A DNA stretch of 64,000 nucleotides from the NCBI GenBank assembly GCA_025351425.1, contig JANXVY010000062.1:25369-89368 (forward strand), read 5' to 3'. Origin of the DNA: Hyphomicrobium sp. Its GTDB lineage: Bacteria; Pseudomonadota; Alphaproteobacteria; Rhizobiales; Hyphomicrobiaceae. Below, piece by piece: positions 34,424 through 44,819 of the stretch. The first letter of the stretch is position 1; each line of letters begins with the position of its first letter. Position numbers and translations under genes: made by a program. The notes beneath the pieces are model-generated. The model had not been told where the DNA came from and searched no databases. It worked only from the letters and a program-made list of their open reading frames with translations.

Positions 34424-34809
34424 ATGGCAGCTCACAATAAGTCGTGGCAAAGGATCGGAGACGTTGGCCGCGCAACCGGTCCGGTTCGGGTTCCCACAAC
34501 CCATCCCCGATTCAGGACCGCTAATTCAGCGCCGCCCTTCTACTCCGAGCTGTGGAGTCGCGGAAGACCTTATTTCGCCATCATTTGAGGACGGGAGGCT
34601 GTAAGCAGTCGGCTGCTCGCTGCTCATCCGTCAAATAGGACGCGATTGCCGTTTCGCAAGTGTGGCTGCAATGCCAAGCCCGGCGCGCCTCTCCGGGCCG
34701 CCCACGGAAGGTCACCCCGCTCTGCCCGAAGTGGCGTCTGGTCGAATGCTGGTTGCGGCAACACGCCCGGAACGTTGACCGCCCGTTGCACGATAGCCGC
34801 ACTTTTCGC
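34424..34809 (+). other. 386-base gap between kup and pepF
   Basis: Both flanking genes are on the minus strand, so this holds the kup promoter and the pepF 3' region. Short open frames exist on both strands but none has a family match or ribosome site. I see no repeat or hairpin of note. Confidence 0.5.
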
Positions 34810-36660
34810 TCAGGCCTTGCCATGCTCCATCGCCTCGAGCTCGTCGATGAACCCGGAGATGACCGACAGGCCTTTGCCCCAGAACGCAGGGTCGCGCGCG
34901 TCTAATCCGAATGGCGCCAGCAGTTCCGAATGGTGTTTCGAGCCGCCGGCCTTGAGCAGATCGAAATACTTGCCGACGAACCCCGGATGGGCCTCGTGAT
35001 AGAGCCCATATAGCGAGTTCACGAGGCAATCGCCGAACGCATAGGCGTAAACGTAGAACGGCGAATGGATGAAGTGGGGGATGTAAGTCCAGAACACCTC
35101 GTAGCCGGGCTTCAGCGCAATGGCCGGCCCCAAGCTCTCGGCCCCGACCTCCGTCCATATGGCGTTGATCTGATCCGACGTCAGTTCGCCCTTGCGCCGC
35201 TCCTCATGGATGCGCCGCTCGAACGTATAGAACGCGATTTGGCGCACCACAGTGTTGAGCATGTCCTCGACCTTGCCGGCCAGCAGCGCCTTTTTCTCTC
35301 TGGGCGACGCGGTCTCCGCCAGCAGCTTCTTGAACGTCAGCATCTCGCCGAACACGCTTGCAGTCTCGGCAAGCGTCAGTGGCGTCTGTGCGAGCAGCGG
35401 TCCCTGCTTGGCCGCCAGCACTTGATGCACGCCATGTCCCAACTCGTGGGCTAGCGTCATCACATCGCGCGTCTTGCCCTGATAGTTCATCAGCACATAA
35501 GGGTGCACCGATGGTACTGTGGAGGCTGAAAAAGCGCCTGGCGCCTTGCCAGGGCGTACCGGTGCATCGATCCAGCGCCTGTCGAAAAACTGCTTGGCGA
35601 TCGCCGCCATCTCGGGCGCAAAGGCCCCGTACGCTGACAGCACCATGTGCTCGGCTTCCGGCCACGGGATCGTGCGTTCGGGCTTGTCAGGCAGCGGCGC
35701 GTTACGATCCCAATGGGACAGCTTGTCCATGCCAAGCCACTTGGCCTTCAGACCATAATAGCGGTGAGACAGCCGCGGGTAGGCTGTCCGCACGGCGCTG
35801 ACCAGCGCGTCCACCACTGGCGCTTCCACCCGGTTGGCAAGGTGTCGGCTGTCGGCGACATCCTCAAAATGCCGCCACCGGTCATTGATTTCCTTGTCCT
35901 TGGCGAGCGTGTTGGTGATCAGCGTGAAGATGCGCAGATTGTCGGTAAGCGTTTTCGACAGCGCCTCCGCGCCCGCGCGCCGTTTCGCCTCGCTCGCATT
36001 CGACAGCAGGTTGAGCGTCGGCTCCAGCGTCAGCGGCTCGCTCTCGCCCGCAACCTCGAACCTCAAGTCCGTCATCGTCTCGTTGAACAGCCGGTTCCAC
36101 GCGCCGCGCCCCGTCTGGGACTTTTCCGTGAACAGCGTCTCGAGTTTCTCGTCGAGCTGATGTGGTTTTTCCTTGCGCAGATCGTCGAACCACGGCTTGA
36201 AGCGCGCCAACGCGGGATGTTCGAGCGCGTGCGCCAGATCGGCTTCGGGAATCTGGTTGAGCTCGAGTTCGAAGAAAATGAGATCGGTCGAAATCTTCGT
36301 TAGCTGTTCGCCGACGTCCTGGCTGAACTTGGCGCGTTTCGGGTCCGACTGATCGCCCACATAGTAAAGGCCCGAGTACGACCCGAGCTTGCCCAGTAGA
36401 TCGGAAAGATCTTCGTAGGCCTTGACGGCCTCCGCCAGCTTTCTGCCGTCGCGCCCTATGTCGCTGAGCTTGCCTTGATAGCGCGCCTTCATCTCGGTGG
36501 CGAGCATCGCGCCCTTTTCCAGGTCGCGTTTGAGCTCCGGCGCGTCAGGACCGGTATAAAGATCGTCGAGGTTCCATTCCGGCAGCGCGCCGAGGTCGGA
36601 AGCCGCAGACGGCGCACGGTTCGCGCTAGCGGCGGGCATAGCGTTGCCAAAGTCAGTCAT
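34810..36660 (-). CDS. pepF: M3 family oligoendopeptidase F
   Basis: 616 aa cytoplasmic zinc peptidase degrading short peptides. The active site is TLAHELGHGVHQVL (HExxH, about residue 402), with the third ligand Glu in LTLAETASVFGEM (ETASxxxE). The N-terminal region PEWNLDDLYTGPD is the typical PepF start. The C-terminal HFIHSPFYVYAYAFGDCLVNSLY carries the conserved Tyr and His of the substrate clamp. Length fits the M3B group (about 600 aa). The first 20 or so residues are variable. Monocistronic as far as can be seen; the gap to DUF4139 contains that gene's terminator. Confidence 0.94.
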   Translation of the reverse strand: MTDFGNAMPAASANRAPSAASDLGALPEWNLDDLYTGPDAPELKRDLEKGAMLATEMKARYQGKLSDIGRDGRKLAEAVKAYEDLSDLLGKLGSYSGLYYVGDQSDPKRAKFSQDVGEQLTKISTDLIFFELELNQIPEADLAHALEHPALARFKPWFDDLRKEKPHQLDEKLETLFTEKSQTGRGAWNRLFNETMTDLRFEVAGESEPLTLEPTLNLLSNASEAKRRAGAEALSKTLTDNLRIFTLITNTLAKDKEINDRWRHFEDVADSRHLANRVEAPVVDALVSAVRTAYPRLSHRYYGLKAKWLGMDKLSHWDRNAPLPDKPERTIPWPEAEHMVLSAYGAFAPEMAAIAKQFFDRRWIDAPVRPGKAPGAFSASTVPSVHPYVLMNYQGKTRDVMTLAHELGHGVHQVLAAKQGPLLAQTPLTLAETASVFGEMLTFKKLLAETASPREKKALLAGKVEDMLNTVVRQIAFYTFERRIHEERRKGELTSDQINAIWTEVGAESLGPAIALKPGYEVFWTYIPHFIHSPFYVYAYAFGDCLVNSLYGLYHEAHPGFVGKYFDLLKAGGSKHHSELLAPFGLDARDPAFWGKGLSVISGFIDELEAMEHGKA

Positions 36661-36761
36661 CGCGGCCTCATGAATGGAAGGTGGAGAGTTTGAGCAGGTG
36701 TCGCTTGGGGATCGAACGTTCCCGTAGGCCTAACCGATCGCTGCGGCGCCCGACAAATGAA

Positions 36762-36786
36762 AAAGCCGCCCCGAAGGAGCGGCTTT
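36762..36786 (-). terminator. Rho-independent terminator of the DUF4139 gene
   Basis: Read on the minus strand: AAAGCCGC stem, 9-base loop, GCGGCTTT then TTC, downstream of the DUF4139 stop at 36911. Eight perfect pairs and a T-run on the minus side. Confidence 0.8.
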
Positions 36787-36910
36787 CCTGGACGGCAATT
36801 CGACTTTTTTTGATAGGCTTGCGCACGCACCCGTTCACAGAACTGGGAATATCGCCCGCAATCCTACAGTCGACGATCTGCCGGCCCGATCCAGGTGAAT
36901 CTTTGGAACT

Positions 36911-38614
36911 TCAACGATACGTGATCGCTTTTGCTCCCGGCCACACGACTTGGTAGCCAAATTCGATCACCTGCTCCTGATCCGGGTCAAGCTTGAACTC
37001 CCAAGCAACGACGCCGCGCTTGTCGTCCACATCCGCCTTCGTCGGTTGCGGCTTGGCGCTGAGCGTGACCTTGATGTCCTGCTGCTGGGACACGGGAATG
37101 TGATCGAACACGGAGACCGCCATCGTCCGCTCGTGCAGGCTTTTGACCGTGATCTTGAAATTGCGGGTATCGGTCTTGGACGCTGAGATCAGGCCCTTTT
37201 CGCCCCGCTTGTCTTCGACGATCGCGTGCTTGACGCGGATGGCGTCATCTGCGCCAAAACCCAATTCGTGTTCCTCGCCGGCCGCCAGCAGTGGCAGCCG
37301 GCCGGTGCCCACGAACGTGCCGTCGCGAAAGAGAGAAACGGCGCCCGGCAGCACGGCCGACGACTTGGGCAGCACGAGCTTGGCGTAAAGATAGGCCTTG
37401 GCATCGAGCATGGGCACCGTGCGCACCGACAGCGCAGGCTCGATGGCGTCTTCCATCAGCTGCACGCGCTTGGTTTCCCCTGTTGGCGGCACGACCACCC
37501 GTCCTGGCACGCCGTAGATCGCCTGGAACGGTGCCTGCACGACGTCAGCATTCTTCGCGCGCGCTTCCTGCATGACAGGCTCGACGGCAACATCAGTCGC
37601 CCCCCCAGCTAGCATCTCGTCGGTAACGCCACCTTCCCGTTTTGCCGCCTTCATCATGGCCCTTGGCATCGGCGGCGGCGCGGCTGCAACCGGCGTAGCC
37701 GGCGGCGCATCCGGCACGTAGTCGACGTTCATCGTGCGCAGCTCGGGCGCCGACGCTCCAACCGAGGGCCGGGTTGTCGAAAGCGAAAGCGCGACGTTGT
37801 TCCACGGCTCGCCCGTGGTTTGAGAAATCGCGGCGCGCCGTGTCAGTTCGAGCTTGGGCGCAACCGACTTTGTGCCGGTCGAAAGCCGCGCGTCGTAGAA
37901 CGCGGACCACGCCGCCGACGGCACCTGATAGCGGATCGTCAAATCGGCTTCGAGCGGCGCATCCGCCGTCACGAACACGGCGACTTCCGTCCGCTCGTCC
38001 CGGATGGGCGCGATCGCCCGAAGTTTGCCTTCGAGTTCTTTGATCCGGCGGTCCGTTTCGCGCATCTTGGCCTGGCCTTCGAGTTCCAGGCGCTTGGCCT
38101 CGCCGTAGCCCGCCCCGATCGTGCCCAGAACGGCTTTCCAGTCGGTCGCGGGCGGCGCGCCAGCCTGCGCGACGGGAGGCACCTTTGGCAGTTCGGCAAG
38201 GTTCGTCAGCAGAGTGCGCTGGGTTTCCGCGGCCTGAACCTGGCCTTCGAACAACGCCCGCGTATCGTGCAAGGTCTCGATCTGATCTTCGAGCCGCTTA
38301 CGCTCCTGATCTAAGTTCGCCGCATCGGAGCGCGGCACGAACAGCCTTTTGGTGTCAACCGACCCGATTTCGAGTTTGCCAGCCGACTTGCCTTCGACGC
38401 GGATGGAACCAGGGATCGCCTGCGCCGGCAGATCAGGGAACACGATGCGCTGATCGCCTGCCGCAAGCTTGATCTTGGCCAGCCGCGTAATCTCGGCCCC
38501 CGAAGGAAACACCGTGACCGTATCGATCGCTGAAACGGCCGTAACGTCGGCCGCGTTGGCCGCTCCCCCGCCTAACCCGATTGCTGAAAAAACCACGGCG
38601 GCCGCAAGTCGCAT
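36911..38614 (-). CDS. DUF4139 domain protein (mucoidy inhibitor MuiA-like)
   Basis: 567 aa secreted. The signal peptide ends GGGAANAADV. It is followed by a beta-rich N-terminal domain (VTVFPSGAEITRLAKIKL), a coiled-coil stretch (about 105-200, with ERKRLEDQIETLHDTRALF), then the DUF4139 beta domain (about 225-567, with TIRYQVPSAAWSAFYDARL, the conserved YxxxxxW..YxAxL element). The family is of unknown biochemistry; one member was named for inhibiting mucoidy. ATG 38614 has AAGGGG about 8 bases upstream; the upstream in-frame stretch lacks both. A Rho-independent terminator lies at 36762-36786. Confidence 0.88.
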   Translation of the reverse strand: MRLAAAVVFSAIGLGGGAANAADVTAVSAIDTVTVFPSGAEITRLAKIKLAAGDQRIVFPDLPAQAIPGSIRVEGKSAGKLEIGSVDTKRLFVPRSDAANLDQERKRLEDQIETLHDTRALFEGQVQAAETQRTLLTNLAELPKVPPVAQAGAPPATDWKAVLGTIGAGYGEAKRLELEGQAKMRETDRRIKELEGKLRAIAPIRDERTEVAVFVTADAPLEADLTIRYQVPSAAWSAFYDARLSTGTKSVAPKLELTRRAAISQTTGEPWNNVALSLSTTRPSVGASAPELRTMNVDYVPDAPPATPVAAAPPPMPRAMMKAAKREGGVTDEMLAGGATDVAVEPVMQEARAKNADVVQAPFQAIYGVPGRVVVPPTGETKRVQLMEDAIEPALSVRTVPMLDAKAYLYAKLVLPKSSAVLPGAVSLFRDGTFVGTGRLPLLAAGEEHELGFGADDAIRVKHAIVEDKRGEKGLISASKTDTRNFKITVKSLHERTMAVSVFDHIPVSQQQDIKVTLSAKPQPTKADVDDKRGVVAWEFKLDPDQEQVIEFGYQVVWPGAKAITYR

Positions 38615-38753
38615 CGCATTAACCCCTTGTTGGAAACCCAGATTTAACAATCTGGGTGACCAAAGCCGTTGGATCGCGCTGGAATTATGGCGGGCAGCTC
38701 TGGACCGGGATCCAAAACCGGCAAAAAGCCGCAACGAGCGGAAGTTTGCAAAG

Positions 38754-39515
38754 CTAAACGCGCGGGCGCACGCCGACGAGTTTCCAGTCCCCGCCGGTGA
38801 ACGCCCAATCGGCCGTCACCTCGGGCTCCGTTGCAGCCGCGTTACGCGCAACCCCGAGTGAAAAGCCGAGCGGCCCGTTGATCGCAAAGCTTTTGATGTT
38901 GGCCAGGCCGTAAGCGGCCTTGGCGCTGCCGGCTGCGGGCGCCGCAGGTTCCGCCGCGACCGGGGCGGCATCCGCGTCCCGAACGGCGTTCTCCGATCTG
39001 AGCAACCCACCCAACACTTTCCCCGGATCGACGCCGGCGCCCTCGGCCATCTTCCCAAGTTGCCCGAGCAAGGCACCTTGCTTGCCACCGGGTCCGCCCA
39101 ACGCTCCGGCGAGAGCGCCGAGGCTGCCCGCTCCGCCGAGCTTTTCGTTGACGATATCGCGCAGGGTCTTGCGCAAGTCGCCGCCTTCGCGATGGATCCG
39201 CAGCAGCGTTTCCGGCGTCACAATGGTCGTCAGCGCCGTATCGATGATGCGGGGCATGATTTGCCCCTTGAATTGTTCGATCAGCGCGGCGTTATCGGCC
39301 CCGCCGTGCGCAAGAGCGGCTGTCATTGCCTTCTCGGCTTCGATTGTGACGGCTGGCTTCAGCGATTGCCGTACGGCGTCGAAATCGACCTTTGACTCGA
39401 GCGCTGCCGCATCGTTCGTATCGAGCGCCGTTTTGATCCGGTAGGCCGAATATCCGGGCCACGCGGCGTAAAAGATTACAGCGGCAATCAAGATCAGCCC
39501 AAGAAGTCGTCCCAT
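38754..39515 (-). CDS. DUF2939 domain protein
   Basis: 253 aa. An N-terminal membrane helix (LLGLILIAAVIFYAAWPGYSA) is followed by AYRIKTALDTNDAAALESKVDF, which is the DUF2939 hallmark, then a helix-rich middle, a Gly/Ala-rich stretch (about 125-165), and a C-terminal beta part ending GDWKLVGVRPR. The domain is widespread but unstudied; an envelope location is suggested by the single anchor. Start ATG 39515 is fixed by GGAGGA about 5 bases upstream, so the upstream 14 codons are dropped. Separated from the DUF4139 gene by 139 bases on the same strand. Confidence 0.88.
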   Translation of the reverse strand: MGRLLGLILIAAVIFYAAWPGYSAYRIKTALDTNDAAALESKVDFDAVRQSLKPAVTIEAEKAMTAALAHGGADNAALIEQFKGQIMPRIIDTALTTIVTPETLLRIHREGGDLRKTLRDIVNEKLGGAGSLGALAGALGGPGGKQGALLGQLGKMAEGAGVDPGKVLGGLLRSENAVRDADAAPVAAEPAAPAAGSAKAAYGLANIKSFAINGPLGFSLGVARNAAATEPEVTADWAFTGGDWKLVGVRPRV

Positions 39516-39902
39516 CGTCTCCTCCGCACGTGTCAGCCGCAACGAAACATTTACCAACCCGCAACGGCAAAGCGTTTACGGTTAAGGCACACCCTATGAT
39601 GAACAGCGCAGGTGCGGCAGGGCCAGCTGATTCGTTTGGTCCGCCCACGCACGACCAAGCGCATGTGGCTTAAAAGGCTCACAGAGATTTTTGCGATGGC
39701 ATCAATCGAACTATGAGCGAACACGGGCAACGAATTGCATTGGTTTAAGGAACCAGACGTGTGAGACTTCGATTGGTATGGTACAGCGTTGCACTTTTTG
39801 CCCATGCCCAGAGGCCTTGACCTCTAGTGATTGTGGTGTTGCACTGTACTGACAGCAGGGAGTTGCGGAACAGCTTCAGCTCCGGACAAAAGGGTGACTC
39901 GA
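39516..39902 (+). other. 387-base divergent promoter region of the DUF2939 and phaZ genes
   Basis: No gene. It is AT-richer than its surroundings and holds two GTTGCACT words (39784-39795 and 39838-39847 approximately). These may be regulator sites for phaZ, which is often controlled in step with polyhydroxyalkanoate levels, but I cannot name a regulator from the sequence. CTCTAGTGATT occurs at about 39821 without an element around it. Confidence 0.45.
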
Positions 39903-41288
39903 TTGAATTATCTTGGATATGAACTCGCCCACGCCTTCATCGGTCCCTTGCGCCTCTGGACGTCGGTGGTGCGCTTGGGCCTCGAACATCCCATGAGCCC
40001 GTTCTCTATCAACCCTTTTGCCAAGAGCGCCTCTGCCGCCCTAGAGGTTTTCGAATCGCTGACCAAACGTTACGGCAAGCCGGAGTTCGGGATCACCGAA
40101 ACCACGATCAACGGCGTCCAGGTCGGCATCACGGAGCGTATTGAGCTGTCGAAGCCATTCGCAAACTTGTTGCATTTCGCCCGCGACGAATCGGCCGGCA
40201 AGCGCAACGACCCCAAGGTGCTGTTGATCGCTCCAATGTCGGGCCACTACGCGACGCTGTTGCGCGGCACCGTAAAGTCGATGATCGCCGAACACGATGT
40301 TTACATCACCGACTGGACCGACGCACGTCAGGTTCCGGTCGTCGAGGGCCGTTTCGACCTCGATGACTTCGTCGACTACATCATCGATTTCGTACAGCAC
40401 CTCGGCCCCAACACGCACGTGATGGCGGTGTGTCAGCCGGCCGTCCCTGCGATGATTGCAACCGCGATCATGGCGAGACGCAACATGGAAATTCAGCCGG
40501 CGTCGCTGACGTTGATGGGCGGGCCCGTCGACACGCGCCGGAATCCGACCGCCGTCAACAAGCTGGCCATGGGCAAGCCGCTGTCGTGGTTTGAACGCAA
40601 TGTCATTTCCGTCGTGCCGTTCCCCCAGGTCGGCTTCATGCGCCGCGTTTATCCGGGTTTTGTCCAGTTGACCGGCTTCATGACCATGAACCTTGAGCGC
40701 CACCAGAACGCTTACAAGGAACTGTTCCAAAACCTCGTCAAAGGCGACTGCGACAGCGTCAATCAGCACCGCGAGTTCTACGACGAATACATGGCGGTGA
40801 TGGACCTGCCCGCCGAGTTCTACCTGCAGACGATCAAGACCGTGTTCCAAGACCACGATCTGCCCAACAAGCGGTTCGTGCATCGTGGCGAAATTGCCGA
40901 TTGCTCCGCCATCCGGCGCACCGCAATCATGACGGTCGAGGGCGAGCGCGACGACATCTGCGGCGTCGGCCAAACCGAAGCGGCCCACGACCTGTGCCCC
41001 AACGTGCCCAAGGACGAGCACTACCATTACCTCCAGCCAGGCGTTGGCCATTACGGCGTGTTCAACGGCACGCGCTACCGCACGGAAATACAGCCGCGCA
41101 TTCGTGAAATGATACGCACCATCGATGCGCGCCGCAAGGCCGAGGCGGCCAGCCGTGAAGCCGCAAAGCCAATGATCGATCTCGCGGTTCACAATGGTAA
41201 CGGCGCAAAGCCGGCGTCGGCTCCCATGGCCCGCGCACTCACCCCGGTGCGCTGGGACGACATCCAGCCGATCGGCAAGCCGAACTGA
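39903..41288 (+). CDS. phaZ: intracellular polyhydroxyalkanoate depolymerase
   Basis: 461 aa enzyme that degrades stored poly-3-hydroxybutyrate inside the cell. The nucleophile box reads VMAVCQPAVPA, the Cys-containing form typical of intracellular PhaZ in place of the Ser lipase box. The N-terminal YLGYELAHAFIGPLRLW and LIAPMSGHYATLLRGTV are family segments, and the catalytic His is in LQPGVGHYGVFNGTRY. The start is TTG 39903 with AAGGG about 8 bases upstream; it gives the standard LNYLGYEL N-terminus. A Gly/Ala tail follows residue 420. A terminator lies at 41381-41407. Confidence 0.93.
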   Translation: MNYLGYELAHAFIGPLRLWTSVVRLGLEHPMSPFSINPFAKSASAALEVFESLTKRYGKPEFGITETTINGVQVGITERIELSKPFANLLHFARDESAGKRNDPKVLLIAPMSGHYATLLRGTVKSMIAEHDVYITDWTDARQVPVVEGRFDLDDFVDYIIDFVQHLGPNTHVMAVCQPAVPAMIATAIMARRNMEIQPASLTLMGGPVDTRRNPTAVNKLAMGKPLSWFERNVISVVPFPQVGFMRRVYPGFVQLTGFMTMNLERHQNAYKELFQNLVKGDCDSVNQHREFYDEYMAVMDLPAEFYLQTIKTVFQDHDLPNKRFVHRGEIADCSAIRRTAIMTVEGERDDICGVGQTEAAHDLCPNVPKDEHYHYLQPGVGHYGVFNGTRYRTEIQPRIREMIRTIDARRKAEAASREAAKPMIDLAVHNGNGAKPASAPMARALTPVRWDDIQPIGKPN

Positions 41289-41325
41289 CCGGCGGCACGT
41301 CCCGATTAAGGCCCGCGCTGATGAG

Positions 41326-41354
41326 TCCAGCGATCAAAAGTTTTGACCGCTGGA
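41326..41354 (+). repeat. 13/14-pair palindrome TCCAGCG..CGCTGGA, relative of the 31019 palindrome
   Basis: TCCAGCGATCAAAA, G, TTTTGACCGCTGGA, with one A/C mismatch. The core TCAAAA..TTTTGACCGCTGG matches the palindrome at 31019-31051. It lies between the phaZ stop and its terminator. Confidence 0.65.
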
Positions 41355-41380
41355 ATCCGCGCGCGGGGTTGGTGGGGCGG

Positions 41381-41416
41381 CCGCGCGCAAAGCAAAGCCG
41401 CGCGCGGCTTTTTCTT
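41381..41416 (+). terminator. Rho-independent terminator after phaZ
   Basis: CCGCGCGC pairs with GCGCGCGG around an 11-base loop, followed by CTTTTTCTTATT on the plus strand. It lies 92 bases after the phaZ stop and 10 bases before the end of the converging tgt gene. Confidence 0.8.
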
Positions 41417-41426
41417 ATTGACGCTC

Positions 41427-42557
<1,131 letters not shown>

Positions 42558-42934
42558 GAACAAGCTTTCGGGTATTAGGGACTGTCGTCTGTTATCGTTT
42601 GGAGCTGGATGAGGTGAAAAGCAACGGGATGCCAGGAGCGGCGCGCCGCCGATACGGCCAGTATCGGCCAGTATATGGAGGTGCCGCGACGCCGCAGACG
42701 GCAGCTTGACGCCTCACCGCTGCGCGGCGTAGCAGTTTTGGCTGATGACGGCGTTGCTTGTCCTCGCTGGGCCGGTAAGGCTTGCCTCGTCAAGCGCCTG
42801 GTCCTCATCCAAAACTGCTCATGTCCAGCCCGAACCCATAACTGACGACAGGCCCTAGAATGGCTGCCAAGACATTGACGCATGCGGCTGCCAAGATGCG
42901 CTGGTATAAGCATGCTTTTCCTATGAGGCACTGA
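42558..42934 (+). other. 377-base gap before ggt with small repeats
   Basis: No gene called. It contains a 10-base tandem CGGCCAGTAT repeated at 42655-42664 and 42665-42674, and an inverted repeat (AGCAGTTTTGG at 42731-42741 with CCAAAACTGCT at 42809-42819, 67-base spacer). The latter has the form of a small mobile palindrome but I see no second copy in the window. Its last part is the ggt promoter region, which I cannot resolve further. Confidence 0.5.
42731..42819 (+). repeat. inverted repeat, 11-bp arms, 67-base spacer
   Basis: Arms AGCAGTTTTGG and CCAAAACTGCT are perfect. The next bases (CTGATG / CATC) extend the pairing with a 3-base gap. Single copy within the window. Confidence 0.5.
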
Positions 42935-44734
42935 ATGGTCCAAGCCTGGATTTCGTCGCGCATCGTCAAGCATTCGATGGCAGCACTTCTGCTGGTGGCT
43001 GCTGCGGTAAGCCAGGCCCGCGCCCAGTTCGTGCACGATGCCAAACAGTCGGCCCCGGAACTGCCATCGGTTATCAGCGCGAAACCCACCGTGATTTCAC
43101 ACCGCCATATGGTGGTGACCGCCAACCCCTACGCCTCGCAGGCGGGCCTCGAAATCTTGCGGGCCGGCGGCAGCGCGGTCGACGCAACCATTGCCGTTCA
43201 GATGGTCTTAGGGCTCGTCGAGCCGCAGTCGTCCGGCGTCGGCGGCGGCGCGTTCGTGGTCCATTGGGATGAAAAAGCCCACGCGCTGACCACCATCGAC
43301 GGCCGCGAAACCGCCCCGCGCAGCGCCCAGCCCGACCGCTTCCTGCTCTCGACGGGGGAGCCCATGCCCTTCGACGATGTTGTGCTCTCGCCCCTCAGCG
43401 TCGGCGTGCCGGGCGTCGTTCGCGCGCTGGCGCTTGCCCATCGCAAGCACGGCAAGCTGCCCTGGGCGCGCCTGTTCGAGCGCGCCATCGCGCTTGCGGA
43501 AAACGGTTTCACAGTCTCTCCGCGGCTCGAAACCCTGCTGTGCGCGCAGAAGGCGTCCTCCTTCAACGCAGCCGCGCGCAAGCTCTATTTCGACGATGCC
43601 GGCAATCCGCGCCCGGCGGGATTTACGCTCGCCAATCCCGCCTACGCCGCAACGCTGCGCCTGCTCGCGGACGACGGCGTTGCGGCTTTCTATTCGGGTA
43701 CGCTCCCGCAAGCGATCTCGGAGGCGGTTTCGGGAGCGCTGACGCCGGAAGATTTCGCAGCCTACGAGGCGAGGGAGCGCGCGCCCGTTTGCCCGCCGTT
43801 CCGCGAATACCTGATCTGCAGCATGGGCCCGCCATCCTCGGGTGGCGTCACCGTTGGCATGGTGCTCGGCATGCTGGAGGCCCGCGTCGCCGCCAGCCAC
43901 GACCATCCCGTGCCCGCGAATACGAGCGCCTTGCTGCAAGACGAAATCGGCGAGATCCGCGTCTTGATCGAAGCTGAAAAACTCGCCTACGCCGACCGCG
44001 ACCAGTACATCGCCGACCCTGATTTCCAGCCCCAGTCGACCAACCTGCTGGATAAGGCTTACCTCGCCTCTCGCGCGCAGCTGATTGATCCAGCGCACCC
44101 CATGAAGAAAGCGCTGCCCGGGACGCCGCCGCTGAAGTCGGGCCGGCTGTATGGCCGCGACGCGACCAAGGAAGGGCACGGCACCAGCCACGTCTCGATC
44201 CTCGACGGCGACGGCAACGCGGTCTCGATGACGACCACGGTCCAGACAGCCTTCGGCAGCGGGATCATGGTGGGCGGCTTCCTGCTGAACAGCCAGTTGA
44301 CCGATTTCTCCTTCAAGCCCGTGGACGATGCGGGCTTACCCATCGCAAACCGCATCGAGGCTGGCAAACGCCCGCGCAGTTCTATGGCGCCAACCGTCAT
44401 TCTCGACCCCAAGGGCGATCTGCTCGCGGTGCTGGGCTCGCCCGGCGGCAGCAACATCATTCTCTACAACTTGAAATCCATCGTCTGCCTCATCGAATGG
44501 CACTGCACCATTCAGCAGGCAGCGGAATTGCCGACCTTCGGCAGCCGCAACGGCCCCGTGGAGGTCGAGCGCGGAACGACCGCCCAAACCAGTCTTGGCG
44601 CTGCAATAACGGCGTCGGGGTCCCCGGTCAATGCCATCGAAATGACCAGCGGCTTGAGCATCATCGAGCGCGCGCAAGGCCAACTGAGGGGCGCAGCCGA
44701 TCCGCGCCGCGAAGGCGTTGCACTCGGCGACTAG
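42935..44734 (+). CDS. ggt: gamma-glutamyltransferase
   Basis: 599 aa secreted enzyme that cleaves gamma-glutamyl bonds in glutathione and transfers the glutamyl group. Signal peptide ends ARA. The large subunit (to about 400) contains GGSAVDATIAVQMVLGLVEP and GVGGGAFVV. Self-cleavage occurs before Thr in GHGTSHVSILDGDGNAVSM, releasing the small subunit, which has GRPRSSMAPT-type KRPRSSMAPTVILD, SPGGSNIILYN and the conserved Asp/Asn contacts. Length fits the family. GAGG lies 6 bases before ATG 42935. The stop codon TAG is provided by the CTAG at the left end of the repeat at 44731. Confidence 0.95.
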   Translation: MVQAWISSRIVKHSMAALLLVAAAVSQARAQFVHDAKQSAPELPSVISAKPTVISHRHMVVTANPYASQAGLEILRAGGSAVDATIAVQMVLGLVEPQSSGVGGGAFVVHWDEKAHALTTIDGRETAPRSAQPDRFLLSTGEPMPFDDVVLSPLSVGVPGVVRALALAHRKHGKLPWARLFERAIALAENGFTVSPRLETLLCAQKASSFNAAARKLYFDDAGNPRPAGFTLANPAYAATLRLLADDGVAAFYSGTLPQAISEAVSGALTPEDFAAYEARERAPVCPPFREYLICSMGPPSSGGVTVGMVLGMLEARVAASHDHPVPANTSALLQDEIGEIRVLIEAEKLAYADRDQYIADPDFQPQSTNLLDKAYLASRAQLIDPAHPMKKALPGTPPLKSGRLYGRDATKEGHGTSHVSILDGDGNAVSMTTTVQTAFGSGIMVGGFLLNSQLTDFSFKPVDDAGLPIANRIEAGKRPRSSMAPTVILDPKGDLLAVLGSPGGSNIILYNLKSIVCLIEWHCTIQQAAELPTFGSRNGPVEVERGTTAQTSLGAAITASGSPVNAIEMTSGLSIIERAQGQLRGAADPRREGVALGD

Positions 44735-44806
44735 CGTGGTGATCGGCAAGTTCGCCGTCCTTGGCAGCATGCCCTGTCGCGAACTTGCCGATCTGAACCA
44801 CACTAG
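44731..44806 (+). repeat. family 3 CTAG-bounded palindromic repeat, copy 1
   Basis: 76 bases from CTAG to CTAG. Arms CTAGCGTGGTGATCGGCAAG... and, on the opposite strand, CTAGTGTGGTTCAGATCGGC... pair over about 25 bases with one mismatch and a 3-base gap, both ending GTTCGC. The left end encodes the ggt stop codon. The second copy is 13 bases downstream. Confidence 0.85.
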
Positions 44807-44819
44807 CAAAGCATTGATT

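Noticed and set aside
34581..34823. 80-codon minus-strand frame in the kup-pepF gap
   Set aside because: No domain, overlaps pepF 3' end, composition not gene-like.
40041..41192. Minus-strand open frame of 383 codons opposite phaZ
   Set aside because: Antisense shadow of a well-supported gene; no domain seen.
42575..43036. 153-codon minus-strand frame across the ggt upstream gap
   Set aside because: Overlaps the ggt signal-peptide region on the opposite strand; no ribosome site; no domain.
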